In this document: positions 25,673-39,581 of the stretch, in pieces
Position numbering within the stretch: the stretch's first letter is position 1
How the letters are laid out: each line of letters opens with the position of its first letter
Assembly (NCBI RefSeq): GCF_051020765.1
Contig: NW_027469105.1
Coordinates: 868,001-932,000 of the forward strand
Source of the DNA: Lasioglossum baleicum
Taxonomy: Eukaryota; Arthropoda; Insecta; Hymenoptera; Halictidae
DNA length: 64,000 nt
Reading direction: 5' to 3'
Translations under genes and position numbers: made by a program
The notes under the pieces: generated by a model
The model's input: the letters and a program-made list of their open reading frames with translations, nothing else
The model's database searches: none
What the model was told of the DNA's origin: nothing

Positions 25673-26904
25673 ATGAGTAATGTGTCATGCGTTATGCGTT
25701 ATGCGTCATTCGTTAAGCGTTATGCTTTATGCGTTATGCGTTATTCGTTATGCGTTATGCGTTATGCGTTATGCGTTATGCGTTATGCGATGTGCGTTAT
25801 GCGTTATGCGTTATGCGTTATGCGTTATGCGTTATGCGTTATGCGTTATGCGTTATGCGTTATGCGTTATGCGTTATGCGTTATGCGTTATGCGTTATGC
25901 GTTAAGCATTATGACTTTTTCATTGAGCGTTATGCGTTATGACTTTTCCATTGAGCGTTATGCGTTATTCGTTATGGGTTATGCGTTATGCGTTATGGGT
26001 TATGCGTTATGCGTTATGCGTTATGCGTTATGCGTTATGCGTTATGCGTTATGCGTTATGCATTATGCGTTATGCGTTATCCGTTATGCGTTTTGCGTTA
26101 TGCGTTATGCGATATGCGTCATGTGTTAAGCGTTATGCGTTATCCGTTATGCGTTATGCGTTATGCGTAATGCGTTATGAGTAATGTGTCATGCGTTATG
26201 CGTTATGCGTTATTCGTTAAGCGTTATGCTTTATGCGTTATGCGTTATGCGTTATGCGTTATGCGTTATGCGTTATGCGTTATGCGTTATGCGTTATGCG
26301 TCATGCGTCATGCGTAATGCGTTATGCGTTATGCGTTATGCGTTATGCGTTATGCGTTATGCGTTATGCGTTATGCGTTATGCGTTATGCGTTATGCGTT
26401 ATGCGTTATGCGTTATGCGTTATGCGTTATGCGTTATGCGTTATGCGTTATGCGTTATGCGTTATGCGTTATGCGTTATGCGTTATGCGTTATGCGTTAT
26501 GCGTTATGCGTTATGCGTTATGCGTTATGCGTTATGCGTTATGCGTTATGCGTTATGCGTTATGCGTTATGCGTTATGCGTTATGCGTTATGCGTTATGC
26601 GTTATGCGTTATGCGTTATGCGTTATGCGTTATGCGTTATGCGTTATGCGTTATGCGTTATGCGTTATGCGTTATGCGTTATGCGTTATGCGTTATGCGT
26701 TATGCGTTATGCGTTATGCGTTATGCGTTATGCGTTATGCGTTATGCGTTATGCGTTATGCGTTATGCGTTATGCGTTATGCGTTATGCGTTATGCGTTA
26801 TGACTTTTTCATTGAGCGTTATGCGTTATGCGTAATGCGTTATGCATTATGCGTTATGCGTAATGCGTTATGCATTATGCGTTATGCGTTATGCGTAATG
26901 CGTT
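25673..26904 (+). repeat. Short Q-K module and S module
   Basis: A reduced Q-type module with a gat-gtg pair near 25788 runs into a K cassette (D4 25939). The S module at 26177 then has the 69-unit pure run 26317-26799 and D5 at 26800. From the K cassette onward this is the third copy of the 12583-13688 and 19744-20856 segment, offset 6,195 from the second. Confidence 0.86.
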
Positions 26905-28073
26905 ATGAGTAATGTGTCATGCGTTATGCGTTATGGACTATGCTTTATGCGTTATGCGTTATGGGTTATCCGTTATGCGTCATGCGTTATCCGTTATGCG
27001 TTATGCGTTATGCGTTATCCGTTATGGGTTATCCGTTATGCGTTACGCGTTATGCGTTATGCGTTATGCGTTATGCGTTATGCGTTATGCGTTATGCGTT
27101 ATGCGTTATGCGTTATGCGTTATGCGTTATGCGTTATGCGTTATGACTTTTTCATTGAGCGTTATGCGTTATGCGTAATGCGTTATGCATTATGCGTTAT
27201 GCGTAATGCGTTATGCATTATGCGTTATGCGTTATGCGTAATGCGTTATGAGTAATGTGTCATGCGTTATGCGTTATGGACTATGCTTTATGCGTTATGC
27301 GTTATGGGTTATCCGTTATGCGTCATGCGTTATCCGTTATGCGTTATGCGTTATGCGTTATCCGTTATGGGTTATCCGTTATGCGTTACGCGTTATGCGT
27401 TATGCGTTATGCGTTATGCGTTATGCGTTATGCGTCATGCGTTACGCGTTATGCGTTATGCGTTATGCGTTATGCGTTATGCGTCATGCGTCATGCGTCA
27501 TGCGTTATGCGTTATGCGTTATGCGTTATGCGTTATGCGTTATGCGTTATGCGTTATGCGTTATGCGTTATGCGTTATGCGTTATGCGTTATGCGTTATG
27601 CGTTATGCGTTATGCGTTATGCGTTATGCGTTATGCGTTATGCGTTATGCGTTATGCGTTATGCGTTATGCGTTATGCGTTATGCGTTATGCGTTATGCG
27701 TTATGCGTTATGCGTTATTCGTTATGCGTTATGCGTTATGCGTTATGCGTTATGCGTTATGCGTTATGCGTTATGCGTTATGCGTTATGCGTTATGCGTT
27801 ATGGGTTATGCGTTATGCGTTATGCGTTATGCGTTATGCGTTATGCGTTATGCGTTATGCGTTATGCGTTATGCGTTATGCGTTATGCGTTATGCGTTAT
27901 GCGTTATGCGTTATGCGTTATGCGTTATGCGTTACGCGTTATGCGTTATGCGTTATGCGATGTGCGTTATGCTTTATGCGTTATGCGTTATTCGTTATGC
28001 GTTATGCGTTATGCGTTATGCGTTATGCGTTATGCGTTATGCGTTATGCGTTATGCGTTATGCGTAATGCGTT
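26905..28073 (+). repeat. Tandem W modules (third superunit copy), fused to a Q tail
   Basis: A short W module (W 26933, D5 27143) is followed 343 bases later by another (W 27276). The second carries three consecutive atgcgtc units near 27482-27502, a near-homogeneous stretch, then acgcgtt, a gat-gtg pair, atgcttt and attcgtt as in the end of the Q block at 22061-22781. It looks like a join between a W module and a Q tail. Confidence 0.82.
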
Positions 28074-30936
28074 ATGAGTAATGTGTCATGCGTTATGCGT
28101 TATGGACTATGCTTTATGCGTTATGCGTTATGGGTTATCCGTTATGCGTCATGCGTTATCCGTTATGCGTTATGCGTTATGCGTTATCCGTTATGGGTTA
28201 TCCGTTATGCGTTACGCGTTATGCGTTATGCGTTATGCGTTATGCGTTATGCGTTATGCGTCATGCGTTACGCGTTATGCGTTATGCGTTATGCGTTATG
28301 CGTTATGCGTTATGCGTCATGCGTCATGCGTTATGCGTTATGCGTTATGCGTTATGCGTTATGCGTTATGCGTTATGCGTTATGCGTTATGCGTTATGCG
28401 TTATGCGTTATGCGTTATGCGTTATGCGTTATGCGTTATGCGTTATGCGTTATGCGTTATGCGTTATGCGTTATGCGTTATGCGTTATGCGTTATGCGTT
28501 ATGCGTTATGCGTTATGCGTTATGCGTTATGCGTTATGCGTTATGCGTTATTCGTTATGCGTTATGCGTTATGCGTTATGCGTTATGCGTTATGCGTTAT
28601 GCGTTATGCGTTATGCGTTATGCGTTATGCGTTATGCGTTATGCGTTATGCGTTATGCGTTATGGGTTATGCGTTATGCGTTATGCGTTATGCGTTATGC
28701 GTTATGCGTTATGCGTTATGCGTTATGCGTTATGCGTTATGCGTTATGCGTTATGCGTTATGCGTTATGCGTTATGCGTTATGCGTTATGCGTTATGCGT
28801 TATGCGTTATGCGTTATGCGTTATGCGTTATGCATTATGCGTTATGCGTTATCCGTTATGCGTTATGCGTTATGCGTTATGCGATATGCGTCATGCGTTA
28901 AGCGTTATGCGTTATGCATTATGCGTTATTCGTTATGCGTTATGCGTTATGCGTAATGCGTTATGAGTAATGTGTCATGCGTTATGCGTTATGCGTCATT
29001 CGTTAAGCGTTATGCTTTATGCGTTATGCGTTATTCGTTATGCGTTATGCGTTATGCGTTATGCGTTATGCGTTATGCGTTATGCGATATGCGTTATGCG
29101 TTATGCGTTATGCGTTATGCGTTATGCGTTACGCGTTACGCGTTATGCGTTATGCGTTATGCGATGTGCGTTATGCGTTATGCGTTATGCGTTATGCGTT
29201 ATGCGTTATGCGTTATGCGTTATGCGATATGCGTTATGCGATGTGCGTTATGCTTTATGCGTTATGCGTTATTCGTTATGCGTTATGCGTTATGCGTTAT
29301 GCGTTATGCGTTATGCGTTATGCGATATGCGTTATGCGTTATGCGTTATGCGTTATGCGTTATGCGTTATGCGTTACGCGTTATGCGTTATGCGTTATGC
29401 GATGTGCGTTATGCGTTATGCGTTATGCGTTATGCGTTATGCGTTATGCGTTATGCGTTATGCGTTATGCGTTATGCGTTATGCGATATGCGTTATGCGT
29501 TATGCGTTATGCGTTATGCGTTATGCGTTACGCGTTATGCGTTATGCGTTATGCGATGTGCGTTATGCTTTATGCGTTATGCGTTATTCGTTATGCGTTA
29601 TGCGTTATGCGTTATGCGTTATGCGTTATGCGTTATGCGTTATGCGATATGCGTTATGCGTTATGCGTTATGCGTTATGCGTTATGCGTTATGCTTTATG
29701 CGTTATGCGTTATTCGTTATGCGTTATGCGTTATGCGTTATGCGTTATGCGTTATGCGTTATGCGTTATGCGTTATGCGTTATGCGTTATGCGTTATGCG
29801 TTATGCGATATGCGTCATGCGTTAAGCGTTATGCGTTATGCATTATGCGTTATTCGTTATGCGTTATGCGTTATGCGTAATGCGTTATGAGTAATGTGTC
29901 ATGCGTTATGCGTTATGCGTCATTCGTTAAGCGTTATGCTTTATGCGTTATGCGTTATTCGTTATGCGTTATGCGTTATGCGTTATGCGTTATGCGTTAT
30001 GCGTTATGGACTATGCTTTATGCGTTATGCGTTATGGGTTATCCGTTATGCGTTATGCGTTATGCGTTATCCGTTATGCGTTACGCGTTATGCGTTATGC
30101 GTTATGCGTTATGCGTTATGCGTTATGCGTCATGCGTCATGCGTTATGCGTTATGCGTTATGCGTTATGCGTTATGCGTTATGCGTTATGCGTTATGCGT
30201 TATGCGTTATGCGTTATGCGTTATGCGTTATGCGTTATGCGTTATGCGTTATGCGTTATGCGTTATGCGTTATGCGTTATGCGTTATGCGTTATGCGTTA
30301 TGCGTTATGCGTTTTGCGTTATGCGTTATTCGTTATGCGTTATGCGTTATGCGATGTGCGTTATGCGTTATGCGTTATGCGTTATGCGTTATGCGTTATG
30401 CGTTATGCGTTATGCGTTATGCGTTATGCGTTATGCGTTATGCGTTATGCGTTATGCGTTATGCGTTATGCGTTATGCGTTATGCGTTAAGCATTATGAC
30501 TTTTTCATTGAGCGTTATGCGTTATGACTTTTCCATTGAGCGTTATGCGTTATTCGTTATGGGTTATGCGTTATGCGTTATGGGTTATGCGTTATGCGTT
30601 ATGCGTTATGCGTTATGCGTTATGCGTTATGCGTTATGCGTTATGCGTTATGCGTTATGCGTTATGCGTTATGCGTTATGCATTATGCGTTATGCGTTAT
30701 CCGTTATGCGTTATGCGTTATGCGTTATGCGTTATGCGATATGCGTTATGCGTTATGCGTTATGCGCTATGCGTTATGCGTTATGCGTTATGCGTTATGC
30801 GTTATGCATTATGCGTTATGCGTTATCCGTTATGCGTTATGCATTATGCGTTATGCGATATGCGTCATGCGTTAAGCGTTATGCGTTATGCATTATGCGT
30901 TATTCGTTATGCGTTATGCGTTATGCGTAATGCGTT
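28074..30936 (+). repeat. 5.3-kb superunit, copy 2
   Basis: It repeats 22782-25672: W 28102, Q block from 28963, mixed module from 29887 with the short W subtype at 30006 and K cassette (D4 30524). The order of rare variants, including ttgcgtt, attcgtt and atgcgct, is conserved, which argues for one duplication event and not parallel change. Confidence 0.87.
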
Positions 30937-32777
30937 ATGAGTAATGTGTCATGCGTTATGCGTTATGCGTCATTCGTTAAGCGTTATGCTTTATGCGTTA
31001 TGCGTTATTCGTTATGCGTTATGCGTTATGCGTTATGCGTTATGCGTTATGCGTTATGCGTTATGCGATATACGTTATGCGTTATGCGTTATGCGTTATG
31101 CGTTATGCGTTACGCGTTACGCGTTATGCGTTATGCGTTATGCGATGTGCGTTATGCGTTATGCGTTATGCGTTATGCGTTATGCGTTATGCGTTATGCG
31201 ATATGCGTTATGCGATGTGCGTTATGCTTTATGCGTTATGCGTTATTCGTTATGCGTTATGCGTTATGCGTTATGCGTTATGCGTTATGCGATATGCGTT
31301 ATGCGTTATGCGTTATGCGTTATGCGTTATGCGTTATGCGTTACGCGTTATGCGTTATGCGTTATGCGATGTGCGTTATGCGTTATGCGTTATGCGTTAT
31401 GCGTTATGCGTTATGCGTTATGCGTTATGCGTTATGCGTTATGCGTTATGCGATATGCGTTATGCGTTATGCGTTATGCGTTATGCGTTATGCGTTATGC
31501 GTTACGCGTTATGCGTTATGCGTTATGCGATGTGCGTTATGCTTTATGCGTTATGCGTTATTCGTTATGCGTTATGCGTTATGCGTTATGCGTTATGCGT
31601 TATGCGTTATGCGTTATGCGATATGCGTTATGCGTTATGCGTTATGCGTTATGCGTTATGCGTTACGCGTTATGCGTTACGCGTTATGCGTTATGCGTTA
31701 TGCGTTATGCGTTATGCGTTATGCGTTATTCGTTATGCGTTATGCGTTATGCGTTATGCGTTATGCGTTATGCGTTATGCGATGTGCGTTATGCGTTATG
31801 CGTTATGCGTTATGCGTTATGCGTTATGCGTTATGCGTTATGCGTTATGCGTTATGCGTTATTCGTTATGCGTTATGCGTTATGCGTTATGCGTTATGCG
31901 TTATGCGATGTGCGTTATGCGTTATGCGTTATGCGTTATGCGTTATGCGTTATGCGTTATGCGTTATGCGTTATGCGTTATGCGTTATGCGTTATGCGTT
32001 ATGCGTTATGCGTTATGCGTTATGCGTTAAGCATTATGACTTTTTCATTGAGCGTTATGCGTTATGACTTTTCCATTGAGCGTTATGCGTTATTCGTTAT
32101 GGGTTATGCGTTATGCGTTATGCGTTATGCGTTATGCGTTATGCGTTATGCGTTATGCGTTATGCGTTATGCGTTATGCGTTATGCGTTATGCGTTATGC
32201 ATTATGCGTTATGCGTTATGCGTTATGCGATATGCGTCATGCGTTAAGCGTTATGCGTTATGCATTATGCGTTATCCGTTATGCGTTATGCGTTATGCGT
32301 AATGCGTTATGAGTAATGTATCATGCGTTATGCGTTATGCGTTATTCGTTAAGCGTTATGCTTTATGCGTTATGCGTTATGCGTTATGCGTTATGCGTTA
32401 TGCGTTATGCGTTATGCGTTATGCGTTATGCGTTATGCGTTATGCGTTATGCGTTATGCGTCATGCGTCATGCGTAATGCGTAATGCGTTATGCGTTATG
32501 CGTTATGCGTTATGCGTTATGCGTTATGCGTTATGCGTTATGCGTTATGCGTTATGCGTTATGCGTTATGCGTTATGCGTTATGCGTTATGCGTTATGCG
32601 TTATGCGTTATGCGTTATGCGTTATGCGTTATGCGTTATGCGTTATGCGTTATGCGTTATGCGTTATGCGTTATGCGTTATGCGTTATGCGTTATGCGAT
32701 ATGCGTCATGCGTTAAGCGTTATGCGTTATGCATTATGCGTTATTCGTTATGCGTTATGCGTTATGCGTAATGCGTT
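30937..32777 (+). repeat. Long Q block and S module
   Basis: This Q block has gat-gtg pairs and one atgcgat followed by atacgtt near 31064-31077, unlike its relatives. It ends in a K cassette (D4 32064) that lacks the second atgggtt. The marker at 32309 is the single atgtatc form. It precedes an S module with paired atgcgtc, doubled atgcgta and a plain run up to the gat-gtc-aag group. Confidence 0.84.
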
Positions 32778-33694
32778 ATGAGTAATGTGTCATGCGTTAT
32801 GCGTTATGCGTCATTCGTTAAGCGTTATGCTTTATGCGTTATGCGTTATTCGTTATGCGTTATGCGTTATGCGTTATGCGTTATGCGTTATGCATTATGG
32901 ACTATGCTTTATGCGTTATGCGTTATGGGTTATCCGTTATGCGTTATGCGTTATGCGTTATCCGTTATGCGTTACGCGTTATGCGTTATGCGTTATGCGT
33001 TATGCGTTATGCGTTATGCGTCATGCGTCATGCGTTATGCGTTATGCGTTATGCGTTATGCGTTATGCGTTATGCGTTATGCGTTATGCGTTATGCGTTA
33101 TGCGTTATGCGTTATGCGTTATGCGTTATGCGTTATGCGTTATGCGTTATGCGTTATGCGTTATGCGTTATGCGTTATGCGTTATGCGTTATGCGTTTTG
33201 CGTTATGCGTTATTCGTTATGCGTTATGCGTTATGCGATGTGCGTTATGCGTTATGCGTTATGCGTTATGCGTTATGCGTTATGCGTTATGCGTTATGCG
33301 TTATGCGTTATGCGTTATGCGTTATGCGTTATGCGTTATGCGTTATGCGTTATGCGTTATGCGTTATGCGTTATGCGTTATGCGTTAAGCATTATGACTT
33401 TTTCATTGAGCGTTATGCGTTATGACTTTTCCATTGAGCGTTATGCGTTATTCGTTATGGGTTATGCGTTATGCGTTATGGGTTATGCGTTATGCGTTAT
33501 GCGTTATGCGTTATGCGTTATGCGTTATGCGTTATGCGTTATGCGTTATGCGTTATGCATTATGCGTTATGCGTTATCCGTTATGCGTTATGCGTTATGC
33601 GTTATGCGTTATGCGATATGCGTCATGCGTTAAGCGTTATGCGTTATGCATTATGCGTTATCCGTTATGCGTTATGCGTTATGCGTAATGCGTT
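32778..33694 (+). repeat. Mixed Q-W-K module, third copy
   Basis: It resembles 24581-25672 and 29887-30936: Q-type start, short W subtype at 32897 preceded by atgcatt instead of atgcgtt, ttgcgtt and attcgtt, a gat-gtg pair, and a K cassette (D4 33422). It leads into the first P/TGY block. Confidence 0.83.
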
Positions 33695-34807
33695 ATGAGT
33701 AATGTGTCATGCGTTATGCGTTATGCGTTATGCGTTATGCGTTATGCGTTATGCGTTATGCGTTATGCGTTATGCGTTATGCGTTATGCGTTATGCGTTA
33801 TGCGTTATGCGTTATGCGTTATGCGTTATGCGTTAGGCGTTACGCGTTACGCGTTACGCGTTATGCGTTATGCGTTATGCGTTATGTGTTATGCGTTATG
33901 CGTTATGCGTTATGCGTTATGTGTTATGCGTTATGCGTTAAGCGTTATACGTTATGCGTTATGCGTTATGTGTTATGCGTTATGCGTTATGTGTTATGCG
34001 TTGTGCTTTACGGGTTATGCGATATGCGTTATGCGTTATGACTTTTTCATTGAACGTTATGCGCTATGCGATATGCGTTATGCGTTATGCGTTATGCGTT
34101 ATGCGTTATGCGTTATGCGTTATGCGTTATGCGTTATGCGTTATGCGTTATGCGTTATGCGTTATGCGTTATGCGTTATGCGTTATGCGTTATGCGTTAT
34201 GCGTTATGCGTTATGCGTTATGCGTTATGCGTTATGCGTTATGCGTTATCCGTTATGCGTTACGCGTTATGCGTTATGCGTTATGCGTTATGCGTTATGC
34301 GTTATGCGTTATGCGTTATGCGTTATGCGTTATGCGTTATGCGTTATGCGTTACGCGTTACGCGTTATGCGTTATGCGTTATGCGTTATGCGTTATGCGT
34401 TATGCGTTATGCGTTATGCGTTATGCGTTATGCGTTATGCGTTATGCGTTATGCGTTATGCGTTATGCGTTATGCGTTATGCGTTAAGCATTATGACTTT
34501 TTCATTGAGCGTTATGCGTTATGACTTTTCCATTGAGCGTTATGCGTTATTCGTTATGGGTTATGCGTTATGCGTTATGGGTTATGCGTTATGCGTTATG
34601 CGTTATGCGTTATGCGTTATGCGTTATGCGTTATGCGTTATGCGTTATGCGTTATGCGTTATGCGTTATGCGTTATGCATTATGCGTTATGCGTTATCCG
34701 TTATGCGTTATGCGCTATGCGTTATGCGATATGCGTCATGCGTTAAGCGTTATGCGTTATGCATTATGCGTTATCCGTTATGCGTTATGCGTTATGCGTA
34801 ATGCGTT
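33695..34807 (+). repeat. P/TGY block, copy 1
   Basis: A long plain start is followed by aggcgtt at 33835 and three acgcgtt from 33842. A cluster of atgtgtt units, aagcgtt, atacgtt, and gtgcttt with acgggtt at 34003 leads to D5-prime at 34038. A plain run, atccgtt, acgcgtt units and a K cassette (D4 34521) follow. Copies with the same order are at 39582 and 43901. Shorter relatives occur twice at 54387-56423 and once at 60995. The atgtgtt units concentrated here are the expected product of CpG C-to-T change. Confidence 0.88.
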
Positions 34808-36550
34808 ATGAGTAATGTGTCATGCGTTATGCGTTATGCGTTATTCGTTAAGCGTTATGCTTTATGCGTTATGCGTTATGCGTTATGCGTTATGCGTTAT
34901 GCGTTATGCGTTATGCGTTATGCGTTATGCGTCATGCGTCATGCGTAATGCGTTATGCGTTATGCGTTATGCGTTATGCGTTATGCGTTATGCGTTATGC
35001 GTTATGCGTTATGCGTTATGCGTTATGCGTTATGCGTTATGCGTTATGCGTTATGCGTTATCCGTTATGACTTTTTCATTGAGCGTTATGCGTTATGCGT
35101 AATGCGTTATGCATTATGCGTTATGCGTTATGCGTAATGCGTTATGAGTAATGTGTCATGCGTTATGCGTTATGCGTTATGCGTTATGCGTTATGCGTTA
35201 TGCGTTATGCGTTATGCGTTATGACTTTTTCATTGAGCGTTATGCGTTATGCGTAATGCGTTATGCATTATGCGTTATGCGTTATGCGTAATGCGTTATG
35301 AGTAATGTGTCATGCGTTATGCGTTATGGACTATGCTTTATGCGTTATGCGTTATGGGTTATCCGTTATGCGTCATGCGTTATCCGTTATGCGTTATGCG
35401 TTATCCGTTATGGGTTATCCGTTATGCGTTACGCGTTATGCGTTATGCGTTATGCGTTATGCGTTATGCGTTATGCGTTATGCGTCATGCGTCATGCGTC
35501 ATGCGTTATGCGTTATGCGTTATGCGTTATGCGTTATGCGTTATGCGTTATGCGTTATGCGTTATGCGTTATGCGTTATGCGTTATGCGTTATGCGTTAT
35601 GCGTTATGCGTTATGCGTTAAGCATTATGACTTTTTCATTGAGCGTTATGCGTTATGACTTTTCCATTGAGCGTTATGCGTTATTCGTTATGGGTTATGC
35701 GTTATGCGTTATGGGTTATGCGTTATGCGTTATGCGTTATGCGTTATGCGTTCTGCGTTATGCGTTATGCATTATGCGTTATGCGTTATCCGTTATGCGT
35801 TATGCGTTATGCGTTATGCGTTATGCGTTATGCGTTATGCGTTATGCGTTAAGCATTATGACTTTTTCATTGAGCGTTATGCGTTATGACTTTTCCATTG
35901 AGCGTTATGCGTTATTCGTTATGGGTTATGCGTTATGCGTTATGGGTTATGCGTTATGCGTTATGCGTTATGCGTTATGCGTTATGCGTTATGCGTTATG
36001 CGTTATGCGTTATGCGTTATGCATTATGCGTTATGCGTTATCCGTTATGCGTTATGCGCTATGCGTTATGCGATATGCGTCATGCGTTAAGCGTTATGCG
36101 TTATGCATTATGCGTTATCCGTTATGCGTTATGCGTTATGCGTAATGCGTTATGAGTAATGTGTCATGCGTTATGCGTTATGCGTTATTCGTTAAGCGTT
36201 ATGCTTTATGCGTTATGCGTTATGCGTTATGCGTTATGCGTTATGCGTTATGCGTTATGCGTTATGCGTTATGCGTTATGCGTTATGCGTTATGCGTTAT
36301 CCGTTATGACTTTTTCATTGAGCGTTATGCGTTATGCGTAATGCGTTATGCATTATGCGTTATGCGTTATGCGTAATGCGTTATGAGTAATGTGTCATGC
36401 GTTATGCGTTATGCGTTATGCGTTATGCGTTATGCGTTATGCGTTATGCGTTATGCGTTATGCGTTATGCGTTATGACTTTTTCATTGAGCGTTATGCGT
36501 TATGCGTAATGCGTTATGCATTATGCGTTATGCGTTATGCGTAATGCGTT
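34808..36550 (+). repeat. S, plain and W-R modules with double K
   Basis: An S module ends in atccgtt and D5 (35067). A short plain module of about 150 bases follows (marker 35144, D5 35221), then a W module of the right-hand subtype (W 35326) with three consecutive atgcgtc. Two K cassettes (D4 35655 and 35886) are 231 bases apart, with ctgcgtt between them. Another S module (36152, D5 36306) and plain module (36383, D5 36474) complete the set. Confidence 0.85.
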
Positions 36551-39500
36551 ATGAGTAATGTGTCATGCGTTATGCGTTATGGACTATGCTTTATGCGTTA
36601 TGCGTTATGGGTTATCCGTTATGCGTCATGCGTTATCCGTTATGCGTTATGCGTTATCCGTTATGGGTTATCCGTTATGCGTTACGCGTTATGCGTTATG
36701 CGTTATGCGTTATGCGTTATGCGTTATGCGTCATGCGTCATGCGTCATGCGTTATGCGTTATGCGTTATGCGTTATGCGTTATGCGTTATGCGTTATGCG
36801 TTATGCGTTATGCGTTATGCGTTATGCGTTATGCGTTATGCGTTATGCGTTATGCGTTTTGCGTTATGCGTTATGCGTTATGCGTTATGCGTTATGCGTT
36901 ATGCGTTATGCGTTATGCGTTATGCGTTATGCGTTATGCGTTATGCGTTATGCGTTATGCGTTATGCGTTATGCGTTATGCGTTTTGCGTTATGCGTTAT
37001 TCGTTATGCGTTATGCGTTATGCGATGTGCGTTATGCGTTATGCGTTATGCGTTATGCGTTATGCGTTATGCGTTATGCGTTATGCGTTATGCGTTATGC
37101 GTTATGCGTTATGCGTTATGCGTTATGCGTTATGCGTTATGCGTTATGCGTTATGCGTTATCCGTTATGACTTTTTCATTGAGCGTTATGCGTTATGCGT
37201 AATGCGTTATGCATTATGCGTTATGCGTTATGCGTAATGCGTTATGAGTAATGTGTCATGCGTTATGCGTTATGCGTTATGCGTTATGCGTTATGCGTTA
37301 TGCGTTATGCGTTATGACTTTTTCATTGAGCGTTATGCGTTATGCGTAATGCGTTATGCATTATGCGTTATGCGTTATGCGTAATGCGTTATGAGTAATG
37401 TGTCATGCGTTATGCGTTATGGACTATGCTTTATGCGTTATGCGTTATGGGTTATCCGTTATGCGTCATGCGTTATCCGTTATGCGTTATGCGTTATCCG
37501 TTATGGGTTATCCGTTATGCGTTACGCGTTATGCGTTATGCGTTATGCGTTATGCGTTATGCGTTATGCGTTATGCGTCATGCGTCATGCGTCATGCGTT
37601 ATGCGTTATGCGTTATGCGTTATGCGTTATGCGTTATGCGTTATGCGTTATGCGTTATGCGTTATGCGTTATGCGTTATGCGTTATGCGTTATGCGTTAT
37701 GCGTTATGCGTTAAGCATTATGACTTTTTCATTGAGCGTTATGCGTTATGACTTTTCCATTGAGCGTTATGCGTTATTCGTTATGGGTTATGCGTTATGC
37801 GTTATGGGTTATGCGTTATGCGTTATGCGTTATGCGTTATGCGTTCTGCGTTATGCGTTATGCATTATGCGTTATGCGTTATCCGTTATGCGTTATGCGT
37901 TATGCGTTATGCGTTATGCGTTATGCGTTATGCGTTATGCGTTATGCGTTAAGCATTATGACTTTTTCATTGAGCGTTATGCGTTATGACTTTTCCATTG
38001 AGCGTTATGCGTTATTCGTTATGGGTTATGCGTTATGCGTTATGGGTTATGCGTTATGCGTTATGCGTTATGCGTTATGCGTTATGCGTTATGCGTTATG
38101 CGTTATGCGTTATGCGTTATGCGTTATGCGTTATGCATTATGCGTTATGCGTTATCCGTTATGCGTTATGCGCTATGCGTTATGCGATATGCGTCATGCG
38201 TTAAGCGTTATGCGTTATGCATTATGCGTTGTCCGTTATGCGTTATGCGTTATGCGTAATGCGTTATGAGTAATGTGTCATGCGTTATGCGTTATGCGTT
38301 ATTCGTTAAGCGTTATGCTTTATGCGTTATGCGTTATGCGTTATGCGTTATGCGTTATGCGTTATGCGTTATGCGTTATGCGTTATGCGTTATGCGTTAT
38401 GCGTTATCCGTTATGACTTTTTCATTGAGCGTTATGCGTTATGCGTAATGCGTTATGCATTATGCGTTATGCGTTATGCGTAATGCGTTATGAGTAATGT
38501 GTCATGCGTTATGCGTTATGCGTTATGCGTTATGCGTTATGCGTTATGCGTTATGCGTTATGCGTTATGCGTTATGCGTTATGACTTTTTCATTGAGCGT
38601 TATGCGTTATGCGTAATGCGTTATGCATTATGCGTTATGCGTTATGCGTAATGCGTTATGAGTAATGTGTCATGCGTTATGCGTTATGGACTATGCTTTA
38701 TGCGTTATGCGTTGTGGGTTATCCGTTATGCGTCATGCGTTATCCGTTATGCGTTATGCGTTATCCGTTATGGGTTATCCGTTATGCGTTACGCGTTATG
38801 CGTTATGCGTTATGCGTTATGCGTTATGCGTTATGCGTCATGCGTCATGCGTCATGCGTTATGCGTTATGCGTTATGCGTTATGCGTTATGCGTTATGCG
38901 TTATGCGTTATGCGTTATGCGTTATGCGTTATGCGTTATGCGTTATGCGTTATGCGTTATGCGTTTTGCGTTATGCGTTATGCGTTATGCGTTATGCGTT
39001 ATGCGTTATGCGTTATGCGTTATGCGTTATGCGTTATGCGTTATGCGTTATGCGTTATGCGTTATGCGTTATGCGTTATGCGTTATGCGTTATGCGTTTT
39101 GCGTTATGCGTTATTCGTTATGCGTTATGCGTTATGCGATGTGCGTTATGCGTTATGCGTTATGCGTTATGCGTTATGCGTTATGCGTTATGCGTTATGC
39201 GTTATGCGTTATGCGTTATGCGTTATGCGTTATGCGTTATGCGTTATGCGTTATGCGTTATGCGTTAAGCATTATGACTTTTTCATTGAGCGTTATGCGT
39301 TATGACTTTTCCATTGAGCGTTATGCGTTATTCGTTATGGGTTATGCGTTATGCGTTATGGGTTATGCGTTATGCGTTATGCGTTATGCGTTATGCGTTA
39401 TGCGTTATGCGTTATGCGTTATGCGTTATGCGTTATGCGTTATGCATTATGCGTTATGCGTTATCCGTTATGCGTTATGCGTTATGCGTTATGCGTTATG

Positions 39501-39581
39501 CGATATGCGTCATGCGTTAAGCGTTATGCGTTATGCATTATGCGTTATCCGTTATGCGTTATGCGTTATGCGTAATGCGTT
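36551..39581 (+). repeat. Second round of the 2.1-kb repeat plus K module
   Basis: The W-R module at 36551 has ttgcgtt units, a gat-gtg pair and D5 at 37167. A plain module (37244) and W-R module (37391) with double K (D4 37748, 37986) repeat 35144-36151 at offsets 2,093-2,114. S (38266), plain (38490) and W-R (38658) modules repeat 36152-36551 at 2,107-2,114. The last contains the singletons gtgggtt near 38712 and gtccgtt near 38229 and ends in a K cassette (D4 39302). Confidence 0.85.
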
